64,000 bases of DNA from Micromonospora globbae (GTDB lineage: Bacteria > Actinomycetota > Actinomycetes > Mycobacteriales > Micromonosporaceae): contig NZ_RAQQ01000005.1 of the NCBI RefSeq assembly GCF_003610785.1, positions 186,001-250,000 on the forward strand, written 5' to 3'. A program made the translations under genes and the position numbers. How positions within the stretch are numbered: position 1 is the stretch's first letter; every line of letters starts with the position of its first letter. Of this stretch, positions 17,065-26,072 are shown piece by piece. Under the pieces are notes generated by a model, which worked only from the letters and a program-made list of their open reading frames with translations, made no database searches and was not told the DNA's origin.

Positions 17065-17098
17065 GGGGCCGGTGGCGGAGACGCCACCGGCCCCTTTT
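17065..17098 (+). terminator. Rho-independent terminator after M6 protease 2
   Basis: A 13-bp perfect stem (GGGGCCGGTGGCG / CGCCACCGGCCCC), a GAGA tetraloop and TTTT directly after. This is the cleanest intrinsic terminator in the window. The stretch 17099-17356 beyond it is the leader of the next protease, with no gene seen. Confidence 0.92.
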
Positions 17099-17356
17099 CG
17101 TACGCCTCGACCAAAGTGATCGAAATTTGTCAGTGCACGTGCGCCCTGAGACGGATCCGCTGCTCACGCTGCGCGCCGACGCCTCCGGGATGTGACGCAG
17201 AGCGACGTCGCCAACAAAATCTTGCAACAAATCGACCCGCGCATCTTCCCACGCGTCACACCAGTGTCTATGTTCACCATTGATCCCACCCGTGGGGTCG
17301 ATCTTCACCGGTCCATATCCCCGAAGGGCCGGTTCCTTCATCACCGGAGGTACCAC

Positions 17357-19777
17357 GTGCGCAAAGTCGCAGTGGGTCTGCTCGGGCTCTCACTGACGGC
17401 GACAGGCCTCGTCTTCGGCCCGTCCGCCTCGGCGGCGCCCCAGCCCAATCTGCCGGCAGCAGCTCCAACCACCGCCGAACCGCAGGCAGTTTCGGACGAA
17501 CTCCCCGACAAGCTCGAGGACAAGCGCCGCGAACTGCGCCAGCAGGGCCTTTCCGACGTCCTGAGCGGCCGCAGCAAGCCGGTCGAGCGGAACGGCAGCA
17601 CGGTCGTCAAGGTCGGTGAGACGAACGGCACGGGCACCAACGCCCGCACGTTCGCCAGCGGCAAGAAGAAGAAGGACCAGTACGTCGAGCTCAAGCGCGA
17701 GCGCACCGACAAGATCTTCGTGATCCTGGCGGAGTTCGGCAACCAGCGCCACCCGTCCTACCCGGACAAGGACATGAACCCGGACATCGCCGGGCCGACG
17801 ACCTTCGACGGGCCGCTGCACAACCAGATCCCCCAGCCCAACCGGGCGGTGGACAACTCCACGGTGTGGCAGCCGGACTTCAGCCCGGAGCACTTCCGGC
17901 AGCTGTACTTCGGCACCAACCCGGGTGACGAGTCGCTGAAGCAGTACTACGAGGCGCAGTCCTCGGGCCGCTACAGCGTCGACGGCATGGTCACCGACTG
18001 GGTGAAGGTCCCCTACAACGAGGCCCGCTACGGTCGGTCCGACGACCCGAAGTCCGACGACGACCCGACCGGCGACCCGGCGGTCTGCTCGGACAACGTC
18101 TGCTCGAACACGTGGGCGCTGATCCGGGACGCCATCAACGTCTGGTACGCCGACCAGAAGGCGAAGGGCCGCACCGACGCGCAGATCGCCGCGGACCTGA
18201 AGTCGTACGACACCTGGGACCGGTTCGACTACGACGGCGACGGCGACTTCAACGAGCCGGACGGCTACATCGACCACTTCCAGATCGTCCACTCCGGCGG
18301 CGACCAGGCCGACGGCGACCCGCACCAGGGTGAGGACGCCATCTGGAGCCACCGCTGGTCGGCGTTCAACAGCTCGCCCGTCGGCCCGCCGAACTTCCCG
18401 ATCGGTGGCACCCAGATCGGCAACACCGGTCTCTGGGTCCGCGACTACACGATCCAGCCGGAGAACGGCGGCCGCAGCGTCTTCTACCACGAGTACGGCC
18501 ACGACCTCGGTCTGCCGGACGACTACGGCTCGGCGGACAACAACAACGAGCACTGGACCCTGATGGCCCAGAGCCGGCTCGGCGCCAAGAACGACGCCGG
18601 CATCGGCGAGCGCGGCGGCGACCTGGGTGCGTGGAACAAGCTCCAGCTCGGCTGGCTCGACTACGAGGTCGTCGTGGCGGGGCAGAAGCGCACGCTCGAC
18701 CTCGGCCCGCAGGAGTACAACTCGAAGAAGGCGCAGGCCGTGGTGGTGGTGCTGCCCCAACGGGAGTACACCTTCAACTACGGCCAACCGTTCGAGGGGT
18801 CGAAGCAGTACTTCTCGGGCAATGACGACGACCTCAACAACAGCATGACGAGGACGTTCGATCTGACCGGGAAGTCGACGGCCAGCCTGTCGCTCAAGGG
18901 CAAGTACGCCATCGAGGAGGGGTACGACTACCTCTACTTCGAGGCGTCCACCGACGGCGGCCAGACCTGGACCGACCTCGACGGCACCGTCAACGGCCAG
19001 CCGATCGGCGTCGACGGCGCCGGCCGCCCGGCCCTCGACGGCAGCAGCAACGGCGCCTGGGCCGACATCAACATCCCGCTGGACTCCATCGCCGGCAAGG
19101 TGGCGCAGGTCCGCCTGCACTACGTCACCGACGGCGGCGTGGCCGAGGGCGGCTTCTTCGGTGACGCGATCACGGTGACGGCCGACGGCCAGACCGTGTT
19201 CACCGACGGCGCCGAGACCGCCGACGCGGGCTGGACCCTGCAGGGCTGGCAGGCCGTGGGTGCCACCTACACCCGCCTGTTCGACAACTACTACATCGCG
19301 GGCAACCGGTCGTACGTCTCGTACGACAAGTACCTGAAGACCGGGCCGTACTTCTTCGGTTACACGAACACCCGCCCGGACTGGGTGGACCACTACGCGT
19401 ACCAGGAAGGCCTGCTCATCTCGTACTGGAACACCCGCTGGCCGGACAACAACACGGCCGCGCACCCCGGTGAGGGCCGCAACATGTACATCGACGCGCA
19501 CCCGCGCCCGATCTACAACCTCACCGGTCAGCCGTGGCGGGCCCGGGTCCAGGTGTACGACGCGCCGTTCAGCCTGAAGAAGGCCGACTCGTTCACCCTG
19601 CACCTGAACAGCCAGCCGCAGTACATCCGGGGCCAGGACGCCCAGCCGCTGTTCGACGACACCAAGAAGTACTTCTACGAGGAGCTGCCGAACCACGGCG
19701 TCAAGCTCCCCGCGGTCGGTGTCAAGATCAGGGTGCTGGAGCAGGACGGCACCTCGATGAAGATCCGCATCTCCTGA
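17357..19777 (+). CDS. Secreted M6 family metalloprotease (immune inhibitor A), copy 3
   Basis: An 806-residue exported zinc protease starting with GTG at 17357, six bases after CCGGAGG. The signal peptide is MRKVAVGLLGLSLTATGLVFGPSASAAP. The active site HEYGHDLGLPDDYG starts near residue 378. The Met-turn region (HWTLMAQSRLGA) differs from copies 1 and 2 (LMASG), and a Cys pair (VCSDNVCSNTW) is unique to this copy, suggesting a local disulfide and altered specificity. The Ca-like loop DYDGDGDFNEPDG and the beta-domain motif YDYLYFEASTDGG are shared. Most similar in layout to copy 2. Confidence 0.94.
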   Translation: MRKVAVGLLGLSLTATGLVFGPSASAAPQPNLPAAAPTTAEPQAVSDELPDKLEDKRRELRQQGLSDVLSGRSKPVERNGSTVVKVGETNGTGTNARTFASGKKKKDQYVELKRERTDKIFVILAEFGNQRHPSYPDKDMNPDIAGPTTFDGPLHNQIPQPNRAVDNSTVWQPDFSPEHFRQLYFGTNPGDESLKQYYEAQSSGRYSVDGMVTDWVKVPYNEARYGRSDDPKSDDDPTGDPAVCSDNVCSNTWALIRDAINVWYADQKAKGRTDAQIAADLKSYDTWDRFDYDGDGDFNEPDGYIDHFQIVHSGGDQADGDPHQGEDAIWSHRWSAFNSSPVGPPNFPIGGTQIGNTGLWVRDYTIQPENGGRSVFYHEYGHDLGLPDDYGSADNNNEHWTLMAQSRLGAKNDAGIGERGGDLGAWNKLQLGWLDYEVVVAGQKRTLDLGPQEYNSKKAQAVVVVLPQREYTFNYGQPFEGSKQYFSGNDDDLNNSMTRTFDLTGKSTASLSLKGKYAIEEGYDYLYFEASTDGGQTWTDLDGTVNGQPIGVDGAGRPALDGSSNGAWADINIPLDSIAGKVAQVRLHYVTDGGVAEGGFFGDAITVTADGQTVFTDGAETADAGWTLQGWQAVGATYTRLFDNYYIAGNRSYVSYDKYLKTGPYFFGYTNTRPDWVDHYAYQEGLLISYWNTRWPDNNTAAHPGEGRNMYIDAHPRPIYNLTGQPWRARVQVYDAPFSLKKADSFTLHLNSQPQYIRGQDAQPLFDDTKKYFYEELPNHGVKLPAVGVKIRVLEQDGTSMKIRIS

Positions 19778-19792
19778 TCCGGTGACACGGCG

Positions 19793-19823
19793 ACGGCGCC
19801 CGGGGGTTCCCCTCGGGCGCCGT
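19793..19823 (+). terminator. Hairpin terminator after M6 protease 3
   Basis: A 10-bp perfect stem ACGGCGCCCG / CGGGCGCCGT with an 11-base loop that itself contains GGGG-TT-CCCC, so the hairpin can extend. It lies 15 nt past the stop. Confidence 0.75.
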
Positions 19824-19865
19824 TGCCGTTCCGGGCGGCGGAACCGGTGGCCGGGGCCCCGCCAG

Positions 19866-19945
19866 CGGACAGCCCCGGCTACCGGACAGCCCCGACTGTC
19901 GGCGGCCCCGACCGCCCCTCGGCCGGACGGCCCCGACCGCTGATC
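19866..19945. repeat. Degenerate ~17-nt repeats (CGGAC[A/G]GCCCCG)
   Basis: Four related units start near 19866, 19883, 19900 and 19924, built on CGGACAGCCCCG or C/GGGCCCCGACC, just upstream of the alpha/beta hydrolase. The final GAGTCGGGGCC is an inverted copy. Probably slippage-derived filler; no coding potential was recognised. Confidence 0.5.
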
Positions 19946-19970
19946 GAGTCGGGGCCCTAGTCTGAGACAC

Positions 19971-20903
19971 ATGACCGACCAGTACGGCGGGCCCGTCGAC
20001 GAGTCCTGCGTCCTCACCGAAGGGCCCTGGACACACCGGTTCGTCGGCGCCAACGGCAGCCGGTTCCACGTGGTCGAGGCCGGCACCGGGCCGATGGTCC
20101 TCTTCCTGCACGGCTTTCCCGAGCACTGGTGGGCGTGGCACGACCTGCTTCCGGCCGTGGCCGACGCCGGCTTCCGGGCGGTCGCCATGGACCTGCGCGG
20201 GTACGGCGCCAGCGACAAGCCGCCCCGAGGGTACGACGGTTACACCCTCGCGGCCGACGTCGCCGGCCTGATCCGCGCCCTCGGCGAGCGCTCCGCCACC
20301 CTGGTCGGCACGGGGGCCGGCGGCCTGATCGCCTGGACGGCCGCCTCGTTCCACCCGCAGCTCGTACGCCGGCTCGTGGTGCTCGGCGCGCCGCACCCGC
20401 TGCGGCTGCGCGCCGCCATCTTCGCCGACCCGCGCGGCCAGTTCGCGGCGTCCACACCGGCGCTGAAGTTCCAGCTCCCCCGGTACGAGCACGTGCTGAC
20501 CCGCGACGGCGGGGCGGTCGTCGAGGAACTGCTGCGCCGCTGGGGCGGCCCGGAGTGGGTGGCCAGCGCCGGCTTCGCCGCGTACGCGGAGCGGTGCCGG
20601 GAGGCCATGCGGATCCCCCAGGCCGCCTTCTGCGCGCTGGAGGGCTACCGCTGGGCGTTCCGGTCGGTGCTGCGCCTGCACGGCTACCGCTTCGTGAAGC
20701 TCATGCAGAAGCCGCTCGTGACCCCGACCCTGCAACTGCACGGCGCCGCCGACGTCGCCTCGCTGCCGCGTACCGCCCAGGGGTCCGGCCGGTACGTCAT
20801 CGCGCCGTACGAGTGGCGTCTGCTCGACGGGGTGGGGCACTTCCCCCACGTCGAGGCCCCCGACGTGGTGCTCGGCGAGGTCCTGCGCTGGACGAAGTCC
20901 TGA
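19971..20903 (+). CDS. Alpha/beta hydrolase, epoxide-hydrolase-like, nucleophile apparently lost
   Basis: A 310-residue alpha/beta-hydrolase fold protein. The oxyanion motif LFLHGFPEHWWAW, the strand/turn VAMDLRGYGASDKPP and the C-terminal GVGHFPHVEAP (catalytic His region) are typical of the EphE/epoxide-hydrolase group. At the nucleophile elbow, where relatives have G-H-D-W-G-G, this protein reads VGTGAGGLIAW, putting Gly at residue ~115 where the catalytic Asp or Ser should be. The lid region follows the normal pattern. Either the enzyme is catalytically dead or it uses another residue. The ATG at 19971 is well placed. It is convergent with the small gene at 20913, nine nt away. Confidence 0.82.
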   Translation: MTDQYGGPVDESCVLTEGPWTHRFVGANGSRFHVVEAGTGPMVLFLHGFPEHWWAWHDLLPAVADAGFRAVAMDLRGYGASDKPPRGYDGYTLAADVAGLIRALGERSATLVGTGAGGLIAWTAASFHPQLVRRLVVLGAPHPLRLRAAIFADPRGQFAASTPALKFQLPRYEHVLTRDGGAVVEELLRRWGGPEWVASAGFAAYAERCREAMRIPQAAFCALEGYRWAFRSVLRLHGYRFVKLMQKPLVTPTLQLHGAADVASLPRTAQGSGRYVIAPYEWRLLDGVGHFPHVEAPDVVLGEVLRWTKS

Positions 20904-20912
20904 CCGCCGCGC

Positions 20913-21278
20913 TCAGATCCGCTGTTCGCGCAGGTCGGTGACCTCGGCGGCGGGCGCCCAGCCCTGGTAGACGCCGAAGTCGAAGACCTCGAGCCGCATG
21001 GCCTGGGCGACCGGCCACCGCCCACCGGTGTACTCCACCCGCAGCCAGCCGTCGTGCTCGCCCAGCACGATGAACGGCTGCCCCTGCCAGGTGCAGGTGG
21101 TCCGCACGTACGCCAGATCCTCGACCTCGGCCATCGGCAGCACCCGCACGTACCGGCCGGGGCGCACCTCCTCGAAGCCCTCGCCCGGATCCGGCTGGTA
21201 GAGGCGGACGTCGTCCCCGTCCGGGCTGGCCTGGTACTCCCGGCCACGCCAGCGGGCCACGTAACCGTCGCGGATCAC
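20913..21278 (-). CDS. Small acidic hypothetical protein, partner of the SseB-domain giant
   Basis: A 121-residue, probably beta-rich protein (MIRDGYVARWRGREYQASP ... FIVLGEHDGWLRVEYTGG) rich in Asp and Glu, with no signal peptide or membrane segment. I do not recognise a named family. It starts at GTG 21278, overlapping the stop of the upstream large gene by four bases (GTGA), so the two are translated together. A small acidic gene directly coupled to a large modular protein is compatible with an immunity or chaperone role, but that is inference only. Confidence 0.8.
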   Translation of the reverse strand: MIRDGYVARWRGREYQASPDGDDVRLYQPDPGEGFEEVRPGRYVRVLPMAEVEDLAYVRTTCTWQGQPFIVLGEHDGWLRVEYTGGRWPVAQAMRLEVFDFGVYQGWAPAAEVTDLREQRI

Positions 21279-24200
21279 TGCGCCTCCACCTCCCGCCAAC
21301 GCAGCGCGTCGCTGTCGAGGACGGCCACGACCCGCTCGGTGCCGTCCGCTCCGATGCGCCAGAGCTGGGCGCCGTGCGGGAGGCGGGCGCTGTCCACCTT
21401 GAACTCCGCCACGACGTCGCTGCTCTCCCCGGGCGCGAAGCCGTTGCCGCGGAACGGCGGGCGCTCGATGACCCAACCCTCCATGGCCCGCATGGCGGCC
21501 TCGGTCTGCCCGCCGTAGGGGATGCGGTAGAGGCTCGGGCGGTACGCCGGCCACCGCAGCACGTAGATCTCCTCGGCGTCCCGGGAGAAGGGCGAGTCCG
21601 GGTAGCCCAGCCCCAGCGCGTCGTACAGCTTGGCCGGGGTGTTCAGGTGGGCGACCTCGGGGGCCCGGTGCACGAAACCGGAGACCCGGTCGTAGCCCCG
21701 CTCCAGGTAGTACGCCACCTGACTGGGCGCCACCGCCTTCTGCATGAGCACCGGCCGGGACGGGTCGGCGGGCTTCGGCGTCGACCGGGGCCGCTCGACC
21801 GGTTCGGTGACGGCCGCCGCGTCCTCGAACTCCGTGTCGTCGCCCAGGCCGACCTCGGCGGCCCAGTTGGCCAAGCCGATGATCTGCTCGCCGGGCAGCT
21901 TCGCGCCGACCGGCGTGCCCGGGTTGACGGCGAACGACCACGCCTCGTCCGGCCAGCGGCGGATGAGCTGCACGAACTTGACCTGGACGGTCTCCACCCC
22001 GCCGTCGACGTGGTCGGCCATCCGCTCCGCGGAGGTGTAGACCACCACGAAGGTCTCGCCGTCCAGTTCCTCCGTACGCCACACGAACCCCGGGTCGCCG
22101 GGACGGCTGCCGGGGGCCGAACCGGCGGCCACCGGCAGCAGCACCCGCGCCAGCAGCAGCGTGGAGAGGAAGGTGTCCGTGCTGCCGGCGCCCGCCGCGG
22201 TCAGCAGGTCCTCCTCGACGGCGTTCGCCGGCTGGAACTCGACGGCCGGCTGTCCGGCGCGGTCGGGGGCGGCGGAACCGGTGGGACTCGTACCCGCGGT
22301 GGGGCTCGTCCCCGGAGTTCCGGCGGCGGCCGGGTCCGACGTCACCGGTGCGCCGCCGGCGGCCGGGTGCGACGTTCCGGCGTCCGCGGCCGGGTCCGAG
22401 GTTCCCGCCGCGCCGGTGGACGTTCCCGTGGTCGGGCCGCCGGCCGTCGGGCCGGACGCCGAGGTGACGGAGTCGTCGGTCGTGGCGGCTCGGGACTCGG
22501 CCGCCGACGTGTCGCTGGCCGCTCCGGCGGCCGAACCACCCGGCGCGGGGACGGGGGACGGACGCTCGTCGTTTCCGGCGCGAGCGGGACTCGTGGTGGT
22601 GGTCGCGGTGCTCCCCGCCGGCACGCCCAGGTTGACCGTCGCGTCCTCGGACCCGGGCGAGCCGGCACGCGTCGCGGAGACGTCGCCCGACGCGCCGGCC
22701 GTCCACAGGGCGCCACCCGCCGACGTTGCGGTCGTACCACCCGCCGACGTCCCGGTCGTGCCGGCGCCGGCCGGGGAGGTCGGGCGGGACGCTGACCAGA
22801 AGTCGGCCTCGCCGGAGCGGGCTCGGGGGGCGGCGGTCCACGGGTCGGCGCCCTCCGTACGCCCTCCGGAGCCGGCCGTCGACGGGCCGGCGGAGGCGGC
22901 GGTCCCCGGCCCGCCGGCTCCCGGCGGGTCGAGATCCCGGGACTCCACGATCGTGCCCTCGATGACGATGGGCGTGAAGCCGCGGCGGGGGGCCGGTGGG
23001 CCGGACACCGGCTCCGCGGCGGATGGCGGCAGTTCCTCGACGGGGCCCGGATCGGGCTCCACCCGGGGACGCGGCGGCAGCGGCTGGGTCGGCTCGCCGC
23101 CCAGGTCGGTGCCGGGGCGGCGGCCTGGTGGCGGAGGCGGCACGGACAGGCCGAAGGCCCGCGTGGGCTCGTCGGCCTGTGGGTCGGGCCGCCGGTAGCG
23201 CAAGGGCTGGGTCGCCTCGGCACTGTCCCCCGCCCGCCCACCGCCGGAGGACGGCCGGGGAGCGGGCGTCGGCTGCCGGGCCGGGGTGAAGAAGGCCTGG
23301 GTGGCCTCCGCGTCCTTCGGCCCGTCGACCGGGCCACGGCGAGGGAACGGCTGGTCGCTACGGCCGAACCGGGACGGCGGCGCCGCCCGGTCGGCCGGAT
23401 CCCGGGACGCCGACCGCCGCCCGGAGGCGGGCTCGAAGAAGGAGCGGCGCGGCGGCTCGGCGGGGCCGCCCGCCCTCGTGCCGTTGCCGCCCGCCGCCTC
23501 GACCGCGCCCGGCCGCGTCGCAAGCGGTCGTCCCGGATCCGGGCCGGGTCGGCCGCCGGGGGCGAGGAACGGCGGTGGCGGGGTGGGTCGCTCCCCACCG
23601 GTCGTCGGGGCCGGATCGGCGCCGGACGGCCGCCAGGCGGCCGGAGGCGCGTCGCCCGACCGGCGCGGGAGCGCCGCGGGTGCGGGTGCGGGTGCGGGTG
23701 ACGGTACCCGGGACGCGGGCCCGGCCGTCTCGACGAGCGGCAGCCCGGCGGTCGGCGCGGCACCCCGGAACGACGTCCGACCCGGCAGGCCGACGGCACC
23801 GGCATCGGGTGACGGCGCGGCGCCCGGACCCGTGACCGGCGACGGGGACGTGTCCCGACCGGTGGCCGCAGCTCGGGCCCGGGCCAGCGACTCCACCCGC
23901 TCCAGGCGGGCACGGGCACCGAGGGTACGACCGGGCAGCCGTACGTCGCCGCGGGAGAGCTGGGCGACGTACCAGGCCGGCAGGTAACCCTCGATGGGCA
24001 GGCCGGGGTTCACGGCCAGCCACCATTCCGGGTTGGGCCATCCGGCGGCGAGCTCCGCGTACGGGGTGCGGCGGTGACCACCGGCGCTCTCGCCGAGGCA
24101 CGCCCGCAACGCGGTGGCGGAGGTGAACGCGAGCACGTGCGTGCGACCGCCGCTGGTCCAGGTGCCCCATCCGGTCGGCGCCTGACCGGCCGTCGGCTGT

Positions 24201-24319
24201 GCCACCGGGAGGAGGAGATCCGTCCGGGCCAGGATCCGGAAGTATCGTTCCTGGTCGTGGGCGCGCAGCGCGTCCCGCATCGCCGCCTCGACCTCCGTGG
24301 CCGGCTCCCATTCGGTCAC
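21275..24319 (-). CDS. Large protein with two SseB-like domains, disordered linker and unknown C-terminal domain
   Basis: About 1014 residues in four parts. Residues 1-125 are SseB-like (RYFRILARTDLLLPV, WGTWTSGGRTHVLAFTS, PEWWLAVNPGLPIEGYLP). About 550 residues of Pro/Ala/Gly/Ser/Thr-rich disordered sequence follow. A second SseB-like domain spans ~695-835 (LLARVLLPVA, WRTEELDGETFVVVYTS, WSFAVNPGTPVGAKLPG). The unrecognised C-terminal domain (~855-1014) contains AYYLERGYDRVSGFVHRAP and NTPAKLYDALGLGYPD. Its neighbours are type VII secretion genes. Start: GTG 24319 fits GAGAGG spacing and the MTEWEPATE N-terminus; GTG 24325 is also possible. SseB domains mark secretion-associated or accessory proteins; the exact role is unknown. 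Confidence 0.8.
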   Translation of the reverse strand: MTEWEPATEVEAAMRDALRAHDQERYFRILARTDLLLPVAQPTAGQAPTGWGTWTSGGRTHVLAFTSATALRACLGESAGGHRRTPYAELAAGWPNPEWWLAVNPGLPIEGYLPAWYVAQLSRGDVRLPGRTLGARARLERVESLARARAAATGRDTSPSPVTGPGAAPSPDAGAVGLPGRTSFRGAAPTAGLPLVETAGPASRVPSPAPAPAPAALPRRSGDAPPAAWRPSGADPAPTTGGERPTPPPPFLAPGGRPGPDPGRPLATRPGAVEAAGGNGTRAGGPAEPPRRSFFEPASGRRSASRDPADRAAPPSRFGRSDQPFPRRGPVDGPKDAEATQAFFTPARQPTPAPRPSSGGGRAGDSAEATQPLRYRRPDPQADEPTRAFGLSVPPPPPGRRPGTDLGGEPTQPLPPRPRVEPDPGPVEELPPSAAEPVSGPPAPRRGFTPIVIEGTIVESRDLDPPGAGGPGTAASAGPSTAGSGGRTEGADPWTAAPRARSGEADFWSASRPTSPAGAGTTGTSAGGTTATSAGGALWTAGASGDVSATRAGSPGSEDATVNLGVPAGSTATTTTSPARAGNDERPSPVPAPGGSAAGAASDTSAAESRAATTDDSVTSASGPTAGGPTTGTSTGAAGTSDPAADAGTSHPAAGGAPVTSDPAAAGTPGTSPTAGTSPTGSAAPDRAGQPAVEFQPANAVEEDLLTAAGAGSTDTFLSTLLLARVLLPVAAGSAPGSRPGDPGFVWRTEELDGETFVVVYTSAERMADHVDGGVETVQVKFVQLIRRWPDEAWSFAVNPGTPVGAKLPGEQIIGLANWAAEVGLGDDTEFEDAAAVTEPVERPRSTPKPADPSRPVLMQKAVAPSQVAYYLERGYDRVSGFVHRAPEVAHLNTPAKLYDALGLGYPDSPFSRDAEEIYVLRWPAYRPSLYRIPYGGQTEAAMRAMEGWVIERPPFRGNGFAPGESSDVVAEFKVDSARLPHGAQLWRIGADGTERVVAVLDSDALRWREVEAQ

Positions 24320-24471
24320 GGCCACCTCTCCTCCCGAGAACAGGCCACAGGCATCGCCTACAACCTACAAGGTAGTAACAAGATCACAATGGCAGGCCGT
24401 CGGCGGTGCGCCGCCGCGCACGAGAGGCGATAACATCCCGTCGCGGAGCCGACACGATACGGAGGCGGTCG

Positions 24472-25701
24472 ATGTCCCGGGCGTTGGTGTGGCCCGCTGC
24501 GGCAGCTCTGACGGCCACCCTGATCACCGGCGCACCGGCCACCGCAGCGGCCCGGCAGGCCGCTCCGCCGACGGTCGCGGCCCTCCGGGCGGCGCCCGGC
24601 TGCCCGACTCCGCCGGCCGCCGTCCGGCCCGTCGCGGCCCTCCCGTGGCCGCAGCAGCGGTACGCCCCCGAGCGGCTCGCCTCCCTGACGACGGGCACCG
24701 GCGTGACCGTGGCGGTGGTGGACTCCGGGGTGGACCGGGAGCATCCGCAGCTCGACGGCCGGGTGCTCGACGGCACGGACCTGCTCGACGCGGGCGGCGA
24801 CGGCACCCGGGACTGCGCCGGTCACGGCACGGGCGTGGCGAGCATCATCGCCGCGACCTCCCGGCCGGGCGTCGCGTTCCGCGGGTTGGCGCCGGGCGCC
24901 CGGATCCTGCCGGTACGCGTGAGTGAGCAGCAGGTGGTGGACGGACGGGAGTCGGGGCGTACGGTCAGCGCCGCCGAGTTCGCCCGGGCGATCCGGTGGG
25001 CGGTGGATCACGGTGCCGACGTGCTGAACCTCTCCGTCGTGCTCTACGTGGACAGTCCGGCCGTCCGGTCGGCCGTCGCGTACGCCCACGCGCACGACGT
25101 CGTGGTGGTGGCCGCCGCTGGCAACCTGCACGAGGCGGGCGACCCCACGCCGTACCCGGCCGCGTACGACGGGGTGCTCGGGGTCGGCGCCATCGCCCCG
25201 GACGGGTCGCGTGCCTCGTTCTCGCAGGCCGGCCCGTACGTCGATCTCGTCGCCCCGGGCAGCGAGGTGCTCATGGCGGCACCCGGCCACGGGCACCGCC
25301 GCGCCGAGGGGACCAGCTACGCGGCGCCGTTCGTCGCCGCCACCGCGGCCCTGCTGCGCGCGTACCACCCCGACCTGACCGCCGCCCAGGTGGCGGAGCG
25401 GATCGTCGCGACCACCGATCCGGCACCCGACGGCGGGTACGGCGCCGGCGTGCTCAACCCCTACCGGGCCGTCACGGAGACTCCCGGCGGCGCGCCCGTC
25501 CGCGCACGTCCGGTGGCGGCGTTGGCCGACGAGCGGGTCGACCCGGCGCGGCGGGCCCAGCAGGCCCGCCGGGCAGCCGCCCGGGACCGGGCGCTGGTCG
25601 TGGCGGCGGCCGCCGGCGCGGTGGCCGCCGCGGTCGTGCTGCTCGCCCTCGTGCTGCCCCGCGGCACGCGCCGGCGCTGGCGCCCGGCTGACCCGGCCTG
25701 A
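24472..25701 (+). CDS. Mycosin-type subtilisin (type VII secretion MycP-like)
   Basis: A 409-residue S8 serine protease. The signal peptide (MSRALVWPAAAALTATLITG) leads to a catalytic triad in order: Asp84 in AVVDSGVDREHP, His118 in CAGHGTGVASI and Ser282 in EGTSYAAPFVAATAALL. A C-terminal membrane anchor (LVVAAAAGAVAAAVVLLALVL) is followed by RGTRRRW. This architecture (secreted protease domain with a C-terminal helix) defines mycosins, which sit in or near the ESX membrane complex. ATG at 24472 with GGAGG six bases upstream. It is divergent from the SseB giant across ~150 nt and lies two genes from the WXG100 pair. Confidence 0.92.
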   Translation: MSRALVWPAAAALTATLITGAPATAAARQAAPPTVAALRAAPGCPTPPAAVRPVAALPWPQQRYAPERLASLTTGTGVTVAVVDSGVDREHPQLDGRVLDGTDLLDAGGDGTRDCAGHGTGVASIIAATSRPGVAFRGLAPGARILPVRVSEQQVVDGRESGRTVSAAEFARAIRWAVDHGADVLNLSVVLYVDSPAVRSAVAYAHAHDVVVVAAAGNLHEAGDPTPYPAAYDGVLGVGAIAPDGSRASFSQAGPYVDLVAPGSEVLMAAPGHGHRRAEGTSYAAPFVAATAALLRAYHPDLTAAQVAERIVATTDPAPDGGYGAGVLNPYRAVTETPGGAPVRARPVAALADERVDPARRAQQARRAAARDRALVVAAAAGAVAAAVVLLALVLPRGTRRRWRPADPA

Positions 25702-25797
25702 ACGCCGTTCCCGTGGGCCAGCCGGCCGACCCGGCCGGAACGCCGCGCCGGTGGGGCAGCCGGCCGGCCCGGCCTGAGCGCCGTTCCATGGGGCAGT
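25685..25797. repeat. 38-bp tandem repeat, three units, starting inside the mycosin stop region
   Basis: Units at 25685-25722, 25723-25760 and 25761-25797 follow the pattern CGGC(T/C)G(A/G)CCCGGCC(T/G)GAACGCCG..., ending G(G/C)CAG(C/T). The first unit contains the mycosin stop codon, and the third still carries an in-phase GGCCTGA. So the array looks like successive duplication of the gene's 3' end. Confidence 0.75.
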
Positions 25798-25921
25798 ACG
25801 CCCACGGCGGCACCGGCCGTGCGACTCACGCTGCCCGGCAGGCCGGGTGATCCGGCATGCCGGTCCCGCAGGGGTGGAGCCGGCCGGAGACGACCGGCTC
25901 CACCATCGACGCGCCGGTGCT

Positions 25922-26030
25922 GCCACCGAGCGCGCCACACCAGCCGACGCCGCCACCGAGCGGACGCCGCACCAGCCGACGCTGCCACCGAGCGGGCGCC
26001 GCACCAGCCGGCACCGCCGGAGCGGGTGCC
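25922..26030. repeat. 30-32-bp tandem repeat, three units plus a partial
   Basis: Units at 25922-25951, 25952-25983 and 25984-26015 begin GCCACCGAGCG and end in CACCAGCCG(A/G)C(G/A)C. A partial copy (GCCGGAGCGGGTGCC) follows. The array lies between the convergent mycosin and WXG100 genes. No ORF is assigned to the 25702-26072 gap; besides the two arrays nothing else was recognised. Confidence 0.72.
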
Positions 26031-26072
26031 GATCGGTCGCCCTGCTCCGGTGCGGCGCCGGCGGCGTCGCCG

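Noticed and set aside
25685-26030. Possible CRISPR-like array between mycosin and WXG100 genes
   Set aside because: Repeats are directly abutting and degenerate, without unique spacers and without cas genes, so they are ordinary tandem repeats.
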